NCBI RefSeq assembly: GCF_014203605.1
Contig: NZ_JACHJJ010000017.1
Span: 1 to 64,000, forward strand
Source of the DNA: Thiemannella venezuelensis
Lineage (GTDB): Bacteria > Actinomycetota > Actinomycetes > Streptosporangiales > Streptosporangiaceae
Direction of reading: 5' to 3'
Length of the DNA: 64,000 bases
Shown here: piece by piece, positions 15,735-24,761 of the stretch
Layout of the letters: the number at the start of each line of letters is the position of its first letter
Position numbering within the stretch: the first letter of the stretch is position 1
Made by a program: the position numbers and the translations under genes
The notes under the pieces: model-generated
Database searches by the model: none
What the model was told of the DNA's origin: nothing
Seen by the model: the letters and a program-made list of their open reading frames with translations, nothing else

Positions 15735-16313
15735 TCAGTTCATCGAGGGGTCGTCGGGGCAGGTCGCCACGTAGGCGAGCTCGCCGCGCTGGCGGCGCAG
15801 CACCGCCCGCCACAGGGAGCCGGGGTCGTCGTGGAAGGTGTCGCCGGGCTCGGCGTCCACCAGGTACCACGCGCCCTCCGCGATCTCCGCCTCCAACTGC
15901 CCGGCGGTCCATCCCGCGTAGCCGGCGAAGATCCGCATCTGGGCGATCTCCCCGGCGAGGATCTCCGGCGGGGCGTCGAGGTCGACGGTGCCCAGCCGGG
16001 AGACCGCCGCGGTGCCGGTGTGCAGCCGCCGCCAGCCCAGGGGCTCCTGCCCGCTCGGGACCGCGGCCAGCGCCAGGGCGCTGTCGGTCTGGACCGGACC
16101 GCCCTGGAAGAGCACGGACGGGCCGGTGACCAGGGCGTCCCAGGTGGGCAGCACCTGGGTCACCGCGATGTCGCTCGGCCGGTTGAGCACCACGCCGAGG
16201 GTGCCCCCCTCGAGATCGTGCTCGAGGATCAGGACCACGCAGCGCCGGAAGTTGGGATCCTCGAGCTTCGGTGTGGCCACCAGCAGCGCCCCAACATAGA
16301 TCGCCTCCGCCAT
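15735..16313 (-). CDS. yqgE: YqgE/AlgH family protein (DUF179)
   Basis: A 192-residue YqgE/AlgH protein. Hallmarks are GALLVATPKLEDPNFRRCV at the N-terminus, GGTLGVVLNRPSD (about 37-49), LFQGGPV, and IFAGYAGWTAGQLEAEI, the last being the family's most conserved block. The biochemical function is unknown in all bacteria. The start is ATG 16313. GGAGGG abuts the ATG with no spacer while CATGAT lies six bases upstream, so a leaderless start is plausible. Confidence 0.92.
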   Translation of the reverse strand: MAEAIYVGALLVATPKLEDPNFRRCVVLILEHDLEGGTLGVVLNRPSDIAVTQVLPTWDALVTGPSVLFQGGPVQTDSALALAAVPSGQEPLGWRRLHTGTAAVSRLGTVDLDAPPEILAGEIAQMRIFAGYAGWTAGQLEAEIAEGAWYLVDAEPGDTFHDDPGSLWRAVLRRQRGELAYVATCPDDPSMN

Positions 16314-16325
16314 CCCTCCATCATG
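16314..16325 (-). promoter_or_regulatory. Possible leaderless -10 (CATGAT) for yqgE
   Basis: CATGAT (16320-16325, minus strand) is six bases before the ATG of yqgE. The same hexamer with a seven-base spacer precedes the ABC ATPase at 48187. The intervening GGAGGG could instead be a poorly spaced ribosome site. Confidence 0.3.
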
Positions 16326-16453
16326 ATGGGTGGAAGCCCGGTTGCGCCGCCCCACCCCCCATCTCGCCCTCCCGGACGCGCGGTCGCGGCGCGGCCTTCC
16401 GTGAAAAGCGGTGGAACGCCCGCCGGGGCGGCGCCCGCCCCCGGTCGCGCCGC

Positions 16454-17872
<1,419 letters not shown>

Positions 17873-17949
17873 TCCGCTCCTTCGCGACCGACCAGGTTCG
17901 GGGGTCCTCCCATCGTGCCACTCCCGGGCGGGTGTCCGCGCCCCGGGAG

Positions 17950-18579
17950 TCAGCCGAGGGCCGCCGACGCGGTGGCGATCAGCTCCACGCAGGCGTCCAC
18001 CGGGATGGTCGTGCTGTCGAGGACCAGGTGGTACAGCGTGGGCGAGGCGGGGTCGGTCCGGTAGAAGTGGCGGACGTAGGCGGTGCGCGCCCGGTCGTTC
18101 TCCTCCACCAGCTTGCGCGCCTCGCGGGCGCTCATCCCGCCGGCCTCCGCCGTCCGCAGGATCCGCCGGCTCTGCAGGGCGTCCAGGCGGACGTGCAGGG
18201 CGCCGGGGTGGCCGGCCAGGACGAGGGCCCCCGCGCGGCCGAGGATCACCCCGCCGCGGTCCCGCGCGATCTGCCTGATCACCCCTTCGGTGTGGGTGAC
18301 GAAGTCCTCGGGGGGCAGGGGCATGGAGCCCGGCAGGTAGACGTCGACGCCGCCGAACGTGGCCGTCGGGAGCCGTACGGCTCCCGACAGCAGCCAGCCG
18401 AGCCCGTGCTCGGAGCGGTCGTCGTGGGCGAGCGCCTCCTCCAGCGTGCAGCCGAGCTCCTCGGCCACCGCCCCGGGGATCGCCCGGTCCACGAAGGGCA
18501 CGCCGAGGCGATCGGCCACCGCGGGGCCGATCACGCTGCCGGCGGTGCCGTACGTGGCGGAGATGGTGACGACCCGCAT
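17950..18579 (-). CDS. Cytidylate-kinase-like family protein
   Basis: A 209-residue protein of the cytidylate kinase-like family. It starts MRVVTISATYGTAGSVIGPAVADRLG, where the phosphate loop is degenerate (GTAGSVIG in place of the usual GxxGxGK). Downstream it keeps RGGVILGRAGALVL and the lid-like arginines of ARKLVEENDRARTAYVRHFY. Members are common in actinobacteria and their substrate is unsettled; it should not be called a CMP kinase without testing. The ATG has only a weak GAGG directly before it. Confidence 0.78.
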   Translation of the reverse strand: MRVVTISATYGTAGSVIGPAVADRLGVPFVDRAIPGAVAEELGCTLEEALAHDDRSEHGLGWLLSGAVRLPTATFGGVDVYLPGSMPLPPEDFVTHTEGVIRQIARDRGGVILGRAGALVLAGHPGALHVRLDALQSRRILRTAEAGGMSAREARKLVEENDRARTAYVRHFYRTDPASPTLYHLVLDSTTIPVDACVELIATASAALG

Positions 18580-18655
18580 ACCTCGTTCATGCCCGTAAAA
18601 CCGTACCCGTATGACACTTTTGTCCCGCGATTACGCGTTCCGCGGTTACGCGGGC

Positions 18656-19588
18656 TCAGAACAGGGCGGAGGCGAGGTTCCTGCGGGCCCTGGCGACGGA
18701 CGGGTCGTCCGCCGGGAGCGTGTCGAACAGGCCGAGCAGGTGCACCCGCACCCGGTCGCGGTCGTCGCCCGCGGTCCGGCGCACGACCCCGACGAGGCGG
18801 TCGAAGGCGGCGTCCACCTCGCCGGAGAGCAGCTCGAAGTCCGCGGCCAGGAGCTGCGCCCCGATGTCGGCCGGGTCGCCCAGGCGGCGCTCCACGTCGG
18901 CGGGGTCGACGTCCTGGGTCCGCCGGATCAGACCGAGCCCCGCCAGGCCCAGCTTCGCGTCCTCGTGGTTCGGCGAGCGGGCCAGCAGCCGCTGGTAGGC
19001 GGCCGCGGCGGCGTCGAGGTCACCGGCGTCGACGGCCTGCTCGGCGGCGAGGACGTCCGGGTCCACCGGGGGCTCCTCCGGCCGGCCCTCGGCCCCGTCC
19101 TCCTCGGAGGGCGGCGGCAGGTACTGGGCCAGGGCCTCCATGAGCTGGGACAGCCAGTCGCGCAACTGCGGCTCGGTGGCGATGCCGGGCACCACCGCCA
19201 CCGGCTGGCCCTGGAAGATGGCGTACAGGGCGGGCACGTTCTGCACCCGGAGCGCCTGGGCGATCTGCTGGCTGACCTCGACGTCCACCCGGGCCAGCGT
19301 CCACCGGCCCGCGTTCTCCGCGGCCAGCTTCTCCAGCAGCAGGCTGTACTGCCTGGCCTGCTCGGCACGGGTGACGGTGAGCTCGAGCAGCACCAGGCTG
19401 TTCATGGAACGCTCGACGACCTCGGCCGAGAAGGTGGCGTCGTCGACATCGATGACCTGCGCCGGAACGCCTCCGCTCTGCTGCGCGGCGGTCTCCCGCC
19501 GTGCCTGCGCCTCCAGCGCCTGCTTGCGCGCGCCGAGGTCCACGGCACCGTAGAGCGATCCGGGTCGAGTGAAGTCCGCTGGGCTCAT
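18656..19588 (-). CDS. Thioredoxin-fold/TPR protein (CnoX/YbbN-like) lacking the CXXC motif
   Basis: A 310-residue protein with a thioredoxin fold at about 45-150 and tetratricopeptide-like helices from about 175 to the end. In the thioredoxin part the usual redox motif is absent: the segment after the second strand reads VLLELTVTRAEQARQYS with no cysteine. The cis-proline block NVPALYAIFQGQPV is kept. Related YbbN/CnoX proteins act as holdases or chaperone partners, so a redox-inactive co-chaperone is the likely role. The start has CAGGAT seven bases upstream and no proper ribosome site. Confidence 0.85.
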   Translation of the reverse strand: MSPADFTRPGSLYGAVDLGARKQALEAQARRETAAQQSGGVPAQVIDVDDATFSAEVVERSMNSLVLLELTVTRAEQARQYSLLLEKLAAENAGRWTLARVDVEVSQQIAQALRVQNVPALYAIFQGQPVAVVPGIATEPQLRDWLSQLMEALAQYLPPPSEEDGAEGRPEEPPVDPDVLAAEQAVDAGDLDAAAAAYQRLLARSPNHEDAKLGLAGLGLIRRTQDVDPADVERRLGDPADIGAQLLAADFELLSGEVDAAFDRLVGVVRRTAGDDRDRVRVHLLGLFDTLPADDPSVARARRNLASALF

Positions 19589-19601
19589 GTCCCCAATCCT
19601 G
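19589..19601 (-). promoter_or_regulatory. Candidate leaderless promoter -10 (CAGGAT) for the thioredoxin/TPR gene
   Basis: CAGGAT (19596-19601) is followed by TGGGGAC and the ATG at 19588. The GGGGA-C spacer also occurs before clpS. Confidence 0.4.
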
Positions 19602-19627
19602 CCGCATCACGGGCCCGTCACGGGCCA

Positions 19628-19649
19628 CGGCGCCCGCGAGGGGGCGCCG
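19628..19649 (-). terminator. Short hairpin downstream of icmA
   Basis: CGGCGCCC (19628-19635) pairs with GGGCGCCG (19642-19649) around GCGAGG, an eight-bp GC stem between the icmA stop (19770) and the next gene's promoter. It is short and not followed by U residues. Confidence 0.4.
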
Positions 19650-19769
19650 GTGCACCGGACCGGGGAGCGGAGCGGGCAGGCGGCGGGCGGGCGGCGGGCG
19701 GGCGTCGGGGGGAAGGCGCCGGCCGCCCGCCCCCGAGCCGGCCGTGCGGGGCGCGGCCCGTCAGCACAG

Positions 19770-21437
19770 TCAGAAACGGGCGGGCTCGGTGTAGACGCCC
19801 CAGACGTCGCGCAGGGCGTCGCAGATCTCGCCCAGCGTGGCCTCGGCGCGGACCGCGCCGAGCATGGCCGGGATCATGTTGCCCTCGCCCCGGGCGATCC
19901 GGACCAGCTCGGCCAGGGAGGCGTCCACGGCCGCCCGGTCGCGGGCCGCGCGGCGCTCGGCCAGGACCCGGTTCTGCTCGCGCTCGACCTCGTGGCTCAC
20001 CCGCAGGATCTCCAGGGGCTCGTCGATGGAGGCGGTGTGGCAGTTCACCCCGACGATCCGCTTCTCGCCCTTCTCCAGCTTGCGCTGGTAGTCGAAGGCC
20101 GCCTCGGCGATCTCGGACATGAACCAGCCGTCCTCGATCCCGCGCAGGATGCCGGAGGTCATCGAGCCGTCGGAGCCCATCTCCCGGATCCTGGCGAAGA
20201 TCGCCTCGGCCTCCGCCTCGATGCGGTCGGTCAGCGCCTCGACGTACCAGGATCCGCCGAGCGGGTCGGCGACGTTGACGACCTCGGTCTCCTCCATGAT
20301 CACCTGCTGGGTGCGCAGCGCGATCTCGGCGGCCTTCTCCGTGGGCAGCGCGAGAACCTCGTCCAGCGCGTTGGTGTGCAGCGAGTTCGTCCCGCCCAGC
20401 ACGGCCGCCAGCGCCTCGATCGCGGTGCGGACCACGTTGTTGTACGGCTGCTGCCCGGTCAGCGAGACCCCGGCCGTCTGGGTGTGGAAGCGCAGCCACT
20501 GCGCCTTGTCCGTCCTGGCGCCGTAGACGTCGCGCAGCCACCGGGCCCAGATCCGCCGGGCGGCGCGGAACTTGGCGATCTCCTCGAAGAAGTCGATGTG
20601 CGCGTCGAAGAAGAACGACAGGCCGGGGGCGAAGACGTCGACGTCGAGCCCGCGCGACAGGCCGAGCTCCACGTAGCCGAACCCGTCGGCCAGGGTGAAG
20701 GCCAGCTCCTGCGCGGCCGTGGAGCCGGCCTCGCGGATGTGGTAGCCGGAGACGCTGAGCGGCTTGTAGGCCGGGATCTCGGCGGCGCAGAACTCCATCA
20801 GGTCGCCGATCAGGCGCAGGTGCGGCTCGGGGGCGAACAGCCACTCCTTCTGCGCGATGTACTCCTTGAAGATGTCGGTCTGGAGCGTGCCGTTGAGCCT
20901 TCCGGCCGGGACGCCCTGCCGCTCGGCGGCGACGACGTACATGCAGAAGATCGGGACGGCCGGGCCGCTGATCGTCATCGAGGTGGTGGTGTCGCCGAGC
21001 GGGATGCCGTCGAAGAGCAGGTCCATGTCGAGCGCGGAGTCGATCGCCACCCCGCAGTGGCCGACCTCTCCGAGGGACCGCGGGTCGTCGGAGTCGCGAC
21101 CCATCAGGGTCGGCATGTCGAAGGCCACGCTCAGTCCGCCGCCGCCGGCGCCCAGGATCATCTTGTAGCGCTCGTTGGTCTGCCGGGCGTTGCCGAAGCC
21201 GGCGAACTGCCGGATGGTCCAGGCCTTGCCCCGGTAGCCGGTGGGGTGCAGGCCCCGGGTGAAGGGATACTCCCCCGGCCAGCCGATGCGCCCGAACCGC
21301 GGGTCGTCCCCGGAGGGCCCGTAGACCGGCTCCACCTCCAGGCCGGAGAGGGTCCGGAACTCGGACTCGCGCTTGGCGGCCCTGTCGAACCGCGCCTGCC
21401 AGCGCGCCCGTCCCGCCTCGATCTCCTCGGCGTCCAT
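19770..21437 (-). CDS. icmA: Isobutyryl-CoA mutase large subunit
   Basis: A 555-residue B12-dependent acyl-CoA mutase large subunit without its own cobalamin domain. It begins MDAEEIEAG and ends WGVYTEPARF. Two residues that separate isobutyryl- from methylmalonyl-CoA mutases are of the isobutyryl type: Phe in TIRQFAGFGNA (F78, equivalent to F80 of Streptomyces IcmA) and Gln in DIFKEYIAQKEW (Q196, equivalent to Q198). The methylmalonyl enzyme has Tyr and Arg there. It interconverts isobutyryl- and n-butyryl-CoA when joined by the small cobalamin subunit IcmB, which is not in this window. ATG 21437 has GGAG six bases upstream; ATG 21449 is an alternative. A perfect palindrome lies just upstream. 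Confidence 0.9.
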   Translation of the reverse strand: MDAEEIEAGRARWQARFDRAAKRESEFRTLSGLEVEPVYGPSGDDPRFGRIGWPGEYPFTRGLHPTGYRGKAWTIRQFAGFGNARQTNERYKMILGAGGGGLSVAFDMPTLMGRDSDDPRSLGEVGHCGVAIDSALDMDLLFDGIPLGDTTTSMTISGPAVPIFCMYVVAAERQGVPAGRLNGTLQTDIFKEYIAQKEWLFAPEPHLRLIGDLMEFCAAEIPAYKPLSVSGYHIREAGSTAAQELAFTLADGFGYVELGLSRGLDVDVFAPGLSFFFDAHIDFFEEIAKFRAARRIWARWLRDVYGARTDKAQWLRFHTQTAGVSLTGQQPYNNVVRTAIEALAAVLGGTNSLHTNALDEVLALPTEKAAEIALRTQQVIMEETEVVNVADPLGGSWYVEALTDRIEAEAEAIFARIREMGSDGSMTSGILRGIEDGWFMSEIAEAAFDYQRKLEKGEKRIVGVNCHTASIDEPLEILRVSHEVEREQNRVLAERRAARDRAAVDASLAELVRIARGEGNMIPAMLGAVRAEATLGEICDALRDVWGVYTEPARF

Positions 21438-21472
21438 CGCCTGCTCCATTCGTCCGGCTTGTGGCCTCGAAA

Positions 21473-21496
21473 AAATACTAGGACGTCCTAGTATTT
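21473..21496. promoter_or_regulatory. 24-bp perfect palindrome, candidate operator of icmA
   Basis: Positions 21473-21484 and 21485-21496 are exact reverse complements, with core ACTAGGACGTCCTAGT and AT-rich ends. It lies 36 bp before the icmA start at 21437 and 38 bp after the marR stop, so it overlaps the expected icmA promoter. The binding protein could be the upstream MarR product or a TetR-type regulator elsewhere. Confidence 0.8.
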
Positions 21497-21533
21497 CTTG
21501 GCCAGACCTCCCGGGAAGCAGTCCCTGCCCCGC

Positions 21534-22043
21534 TCAGCCCTCGAAGTCCCCTGCGGCGACCCGCAGGGTCCTGAGCAGCTCGAACATCTGCTCCAGCTCG
21601 GCCTCGCCGTACATCGTCATGGCGAAGTCGGCGCCCATCAGCGCCTCGGTCGCCCGCTCCACGACCTCCCGGCCCCGGTCGGTGATCTCCGCCAGCACCC
21701 CCCGGCCGTCCCGGGGGTTGCGCCTGCGGCGGACCAGCCCGGCCCGCTCCAGGCGGTCGACGGTGTTCGTGACGCTCGTCGGGTGCACCATCAGCCGCTC
21801 GCCGATCCTGGACAGCGGCAAGGCCCCCGTCTTGCTGAAGGTGAGCAAAACCAGCGCCTCGTACCGGGCAAAGGTCAAGTCATGCGGTTTGAGTAGCGTG
21901 TCCAGTTGCGCCAACAGGATCTGGTGCGCTCTCATGATCGAGGTGACCGCGGCCATGGCCGAGGACGGCCCGAAGCGAGCACGCCACGTGTCCGCGGCGC
22001 GTTCGATGGGGTCGAACGGCAAGTTCAGCTGACCGGTAGCCAC
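21534..22043 (-). CDS. MarR family transcriptional regulator
   Basis: A 169-residue MarR protein with the winged helix at about 60-130: LPLSRIGERLMVHPTSVTNTVDRLERAGLVRR is the recognition helix and wing, followed by DGRGVLAEITDRGREVV. It lies immediately upstream of icmA on the same strand, separated by 97 bp that hold a 24-bp palindrome, so it may sense an acyl-CoA or related ligand and control icmA. The start is GTG 22043 with TACCGT six bases upstream and no ribosome site. Confidence 0.9.
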   Translation of the reverse strand: MATGQLNLPFDPIERAADTWRARFGPSSAMAAVTSIMRAHQILLAQLDTLLKPHDLTFARYEALVLLTFSKTGALPLSRIGERLMVHPTSVTNTVDRLERAGLVRRRRNPRDGRGVLAEITDRGREVVERATEALMGADFAMTMYGEAELEQMFELLRTLRVAAGDFEG

Positions 22044-22055
22044 AGGGCTACGGTA
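22044..22055 (-). promoter_or_regulatory. Candidate leaderless -10 (TACCGT) for marR
   Basis: TACCGT (22050-22055, minus strand) stands six bases before the GTG start of marR, matching TANNNT-N6-start. Confidence 0.35.
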
Positions 22056-22275
22056 GCGCGGCCTCGTCCCGGTTCATCCGTATACGTACAGCGACCAGAA
22101 CGGCGGCTTCGGCGAGAACCCGGGCAGCAAACGTCACACTCAGTTATGGTTCCCACATCGAATGGTGAGGCCGTGGCCAAGAGCCACGCGGACTCAGTCC
22201 GGCCTGCGGGGGAAGCGGGCCGGGCCGGATGCCCAGGGGATCGGCTCCGCACATTCACGGCACGGGGGGTGCTTG

Positions 22276-22377
22276 ATGAACGAAAATCCGGACGCGTTCG
22301 GATGCCATACCGATCTCGACCCGGTCTTCTGCCCGGTCGACGCGGCGTGGGCCCTGCCCACGCCCCACGGTGCGTGA
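22276..22377 (+). CDS. Candidate 33-residue peptide overlapping the next membrane protein gene
   Basis: A short frame encodes MNENPDAFGCHTDLDPVF and continues to PTPHGA, 33 residues with two cysteines. A run of G (GGGGG) lies about six bases before the ATG, and the stop overlaps the GTG of the following membrane protein gene by eight bases. It could be a translated leader that couples to the next gene. Evidence is positional only; the 230 bp before it hold nothing else recognisable. Confidence 0.35.
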   Translation: MNENPDAFGCHTDLDPVFCPVDAAWALPTPHGA

Positions 22378-23926
22378 TCACAGGGGCGTTTCACGCGAGG
22401 AACTCCAGCAGAGCGCGTTGGTGGCGGTCGCCGTCCTGCTCGTGCTCGGTGTGGTCACTGCGTGGAGCGTCCTCATCCCAGGCGTCAGCGCGTGGGAGAA
22501 CATCGTCGTCGCGCTCATCGGCTCGCTCCGGATCACCGGGCCGGTGGCCGCCGCCTTCGCCGCCTGGGTGGCGGTCCGCAGGCGGCGCGGGACCGGCGGC
22601 CGGGCGCTGACCGCCTGGCAGGCGGTGCGTGCGCCGCTGGCGATCCTGGTGGTCGTCATGGGCTCCTTCACCGCCACCGTGCTGGTCCTGGCGGTCAGGA
22701 CGATGCTCACCGAGCAGGCGGGCCGGCTGCTGCCCAGCGGCCTGATCATGAGCGTGGCCGGGCTGGCGCTGTACGTCACCATCGGCTGGGTGACGGGCTG
22801 GCTGCTGCCCTGGACGATCACCCCCGCCCTCGCCGGGCTCGGCTGCTACGCGCTGTTCAGCTGGCTGGCCGGCAGGTCGGCCTGGACCGACCGGCTCGTG
22901 CCCGCCACGCGGGAGCCGTACGACCTGTTCCAGGGACTGAGCTCGGCGGCCTTCACCGACCAGACGCTCTGGCTGGTGGGCGTCAGCGCCGCGCTGCTGC
23001 TCGGCTGGGCCGCGGTCGTGACCCGCCAGACCCTCGTGCTGGCCGCCGCGCTGCTCGCGGTCCTGGCCGCCGGGACCGGCGTGGCCAGGCTGCTGGACGA
23101 CCCGCGGCCCGTGGCGGCGGAGCGGGTCGTCTACAGCTGCCAGGAGTGGCCGATCCGGGTGTGCGTGCACCCGGGGATGCGCAACGGCCTGGACGAGCTC
23201 GGCTCGGCCTTCATCAAGATCGCCTCCCGGCTGGCCGGGACGCCCGGCGAGTTCTCCCGGGTGGAGCAGCGCCCCCGGCACGACGACACCTCCCTCGCGC
23301 CGGGCGCGGTTCCGGTGCACGTGGACGACCTGGCGACCGGGTTCGCGGACCGGGCGGCCGGCGAGTTCGTGGAGAGCCTGGCGGAGAAATGCGACGGCAC
23401 GCCGGCCGGCGGCTACCGCGACATCGTGACCGCCTGGCTGCGCGGCGAGCCGCTGCCCGGCGGGCCGCTGCCCGAGCACCAGTACGCCGCCGCGTGGTTC
23501 TCCGCCCTGTCCGAGACCCAGCGCCGCGGCTGGCTCCGGCTGCACTACGCCGACTTCGCCGGATGCCGGCTGCAGGCCGCCCACTTCGGCGCTCAGGCGC
23601 CCCAGGCCGCCGGGGCGGAGGAGGCGGAGGAGGCGGACCGCCCGGAACGCGGGGGCCGGGACGGCGGGGCGCCGCACGGCGAGGCCGGTCAGGCGCCGCA
23701 GGCGGAGGTGCGGGCGACGCCGTGGACGACGCCGGGCGCGGAGATCCCCGCCGCGCCGCAGACGGGGACGCCGCAGGCGCCGTGGCAGGCGCCGGACGGG
23801 GAGGGCCCCGCCGCGCCGCAGGCGAGAACGCGGACGGTGCCGGACGCAGGCGGCCCCGCGACGCCGCACGGGGGAGCACGGGGAAGGAACGGCGAGAGAG
23901 CCGACCGGGAAACGCCGCGGCAGTGA
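22370..23926 (+). CDS. Multi-pass membrane protein with extracellular domain and low-complexity tail
   Basis: A 518-residue protein. Six or seven hydrophobic segments occupy residues 15-245 (for example ALVAVAVLLVLGVVTAW). A domain of about 150 residues with YSCQEWPIRVCVHPGM follows, reminiscent of the DUF7224-type domain of actinomycete membrane proteins, though I am not certain. The last 120 residues are low complexity, rich in Ala, Pro, Gly, Gln and Glu, with repeated APQA-like units. The GTG start has no ribosome site and overlaps the small upstream frame. Function unknown; a role in transport or surface sensing is possible. Confidence 0.7.
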   Translation: MRDHRGVSREELQQSALVAVAVLLVLGVVTAWSVLIPGVSAWENIVVALIGSLRITGPVAAAFAAWVAVRRRRGTGGRALTAWQAVRAPLAILVVVMGSFTATVLVLAVRTMLTEQAGRLLPSGLIMSVAGLALYVTIGWVTGWLLPWTITPALAGLGCYALFSWLAGRSAWTDRLVPATREPYDLFQGLSSAAFTDQTLWLVGVSAALLLGWAAVVTRQTLVLAAALLAVLAAGTGVARLLDDPRPVAAERVVYSCQEWPIRVCVHPGMRNGLDELGSAFIKIASRLAGTPGEFSRVEQRPRHDDTSLAPGAVPVHVDDLATGFADRAAGEFVESLAEKCDGTPAGGYRDIVTAWLRGEPLPGGPLPEHQYAAAWFSALSETQRRGWLRLHYADFAGCRLQAAHFGAQAPQAAGAEEAEEADRPERGGRDGGAPHGEAGQAPQAEVRATPWTTPGAEIPAAPQTGTPQAPWQAPDGEGPAAPQARTRTVPDAGGPATPHGGARGRNGERADRETPRQ

Positions 23927-23981
23927 CAAGATCAGCATAGTCTCGAGGTGAGAAGGCGGGCACCGAGGGAAGGAGACCTCT

Positions 23982-24662
23982 GTGAAGGCTCCCCCGGAAG
24001 CATCCGCCGAGGCCCCCTCGGCGCCCCGCCGTCGCCGTCGCCGCTGGCGCCTCCTCGCCGCGCTCCTCGTCGTCGCGGTCCTCCTGCTGGTGGGAGGCCG
24101 ACTCGCCTGGTCGTGGCTGAACCCGTTCGGCGAGACCGCGGTCGACCGCAGCCAGCCCGTCCTGCTGCAGTCCATCCACGACCTCAGCCGCTTCGAGGCC
24201 GCCACCGGCAACTTCCAGGTCGTCGTGGACCTGGAGAAGGACGCCGCCTTCCTGCCCGACGCCATCAAGGGCACCCGGACCCTCTTCGTCGGTGCGGGAG
24301 GCGTCGACGCCTACGTCGACTTCGGCGGCCTCTCCGAGGGCGCGCTGACCGTCTCCCCCGACCGCACCGAGGTCACCGTACGGCTTCCGCGCGCCCAGCT
24401 GGAGAAACCCAACCTCGACAACAAGCGCTCCTACGTCTACGCCCAGCAGCGCGGCCTCTTCGACCGGGTCTCCGACTTCCTGTCGTCCTCCCCCGGCGAC
24501 CAGCAGGAGCTCTACGTGCTGGCCGAGAAGAAGATCGCCGAGGCCGCCCAGGCGAGCGACCTGCGCAACCGCGCCGACCAGAACACCAAGGCCATGCTGC
24601 AGGGCATGCTGACCACGCTCGGCTTCGACAAGGTCACCGTGAAGTTCGCCGACGAGCCCTGA
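23982..24662 (+). CDS. DUF4230 membrane-anchored protein
   Basis: A 226-residue protein with a basic N-terminus (APRRRRRRWR), one transmembrane helix (about 22-44) and a DUF4230 domain, recognised by VLLQSIHDLSRFEAATGNFQVVVD and the C-terminal GFDKVTVKF. DUF4230 proteins are anchored on the outer face of the membrane and their function is unknown. The start GTG 23982 has GGAG seven bases upstream. It lies 55 bp after the preceding membrane protein on the same strand, so they may be co-transcribed. Confidence 0.85.
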   Translation: MKAPPEASAEAPSAPRRRRRRWRLLAALLVVAVLLLVGGRLAWSWLNPFGETAVDRSQPVLLQSIHDLSRFEAATGNFQVVVDLEKDAAFLPDAIKGTRTLFVGAGGVDAYVDFGGLSEGALTVSPDRTEVTVRLPRAQLEKPNLDNKRSYVYAQQRGLFDRVSDFLSSSPGDQQELYVLAEKKIAEAAQASDLRNRADQNTKAMLQGMLTTLGFDKVTVKFADEP

Positions 24663-24761
24663 GCCGACCGGCCGGCCGGAGACGGGCGGTCCCCGCGCCT
24701 CCGGTCCGGCCCCGCGCGGCCCGGGAGCGGGCGTCCCCGGAGAGCACCGCTCCGGCCGCGC

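Noticed and set aside
17950-18579. Cytidylate kinase cmk
   Set aside because: The phosphate loop lacks the invariant lysine and the gene is not next to der or pseudouridine synthase genes as usual; only the 'like' family is supported.
19770-21437. Methylmalonyl-CoA mutase large subunit
   Set aside because: The substrate-selective residues are Phe and Gln instead of Tyr and Arg, and the cobalamin-binding domain is missing, both pointing to isobutyryl-CoA mutase.
19569-21491. A 640-codon plus-strand frame opposite icmA
   Set aside because: The encoded sequence is composed of Arg/Gly/Asp/Val-rich low complexity, and the minus strand carries a near-complete IcmA with correct active-site residues.
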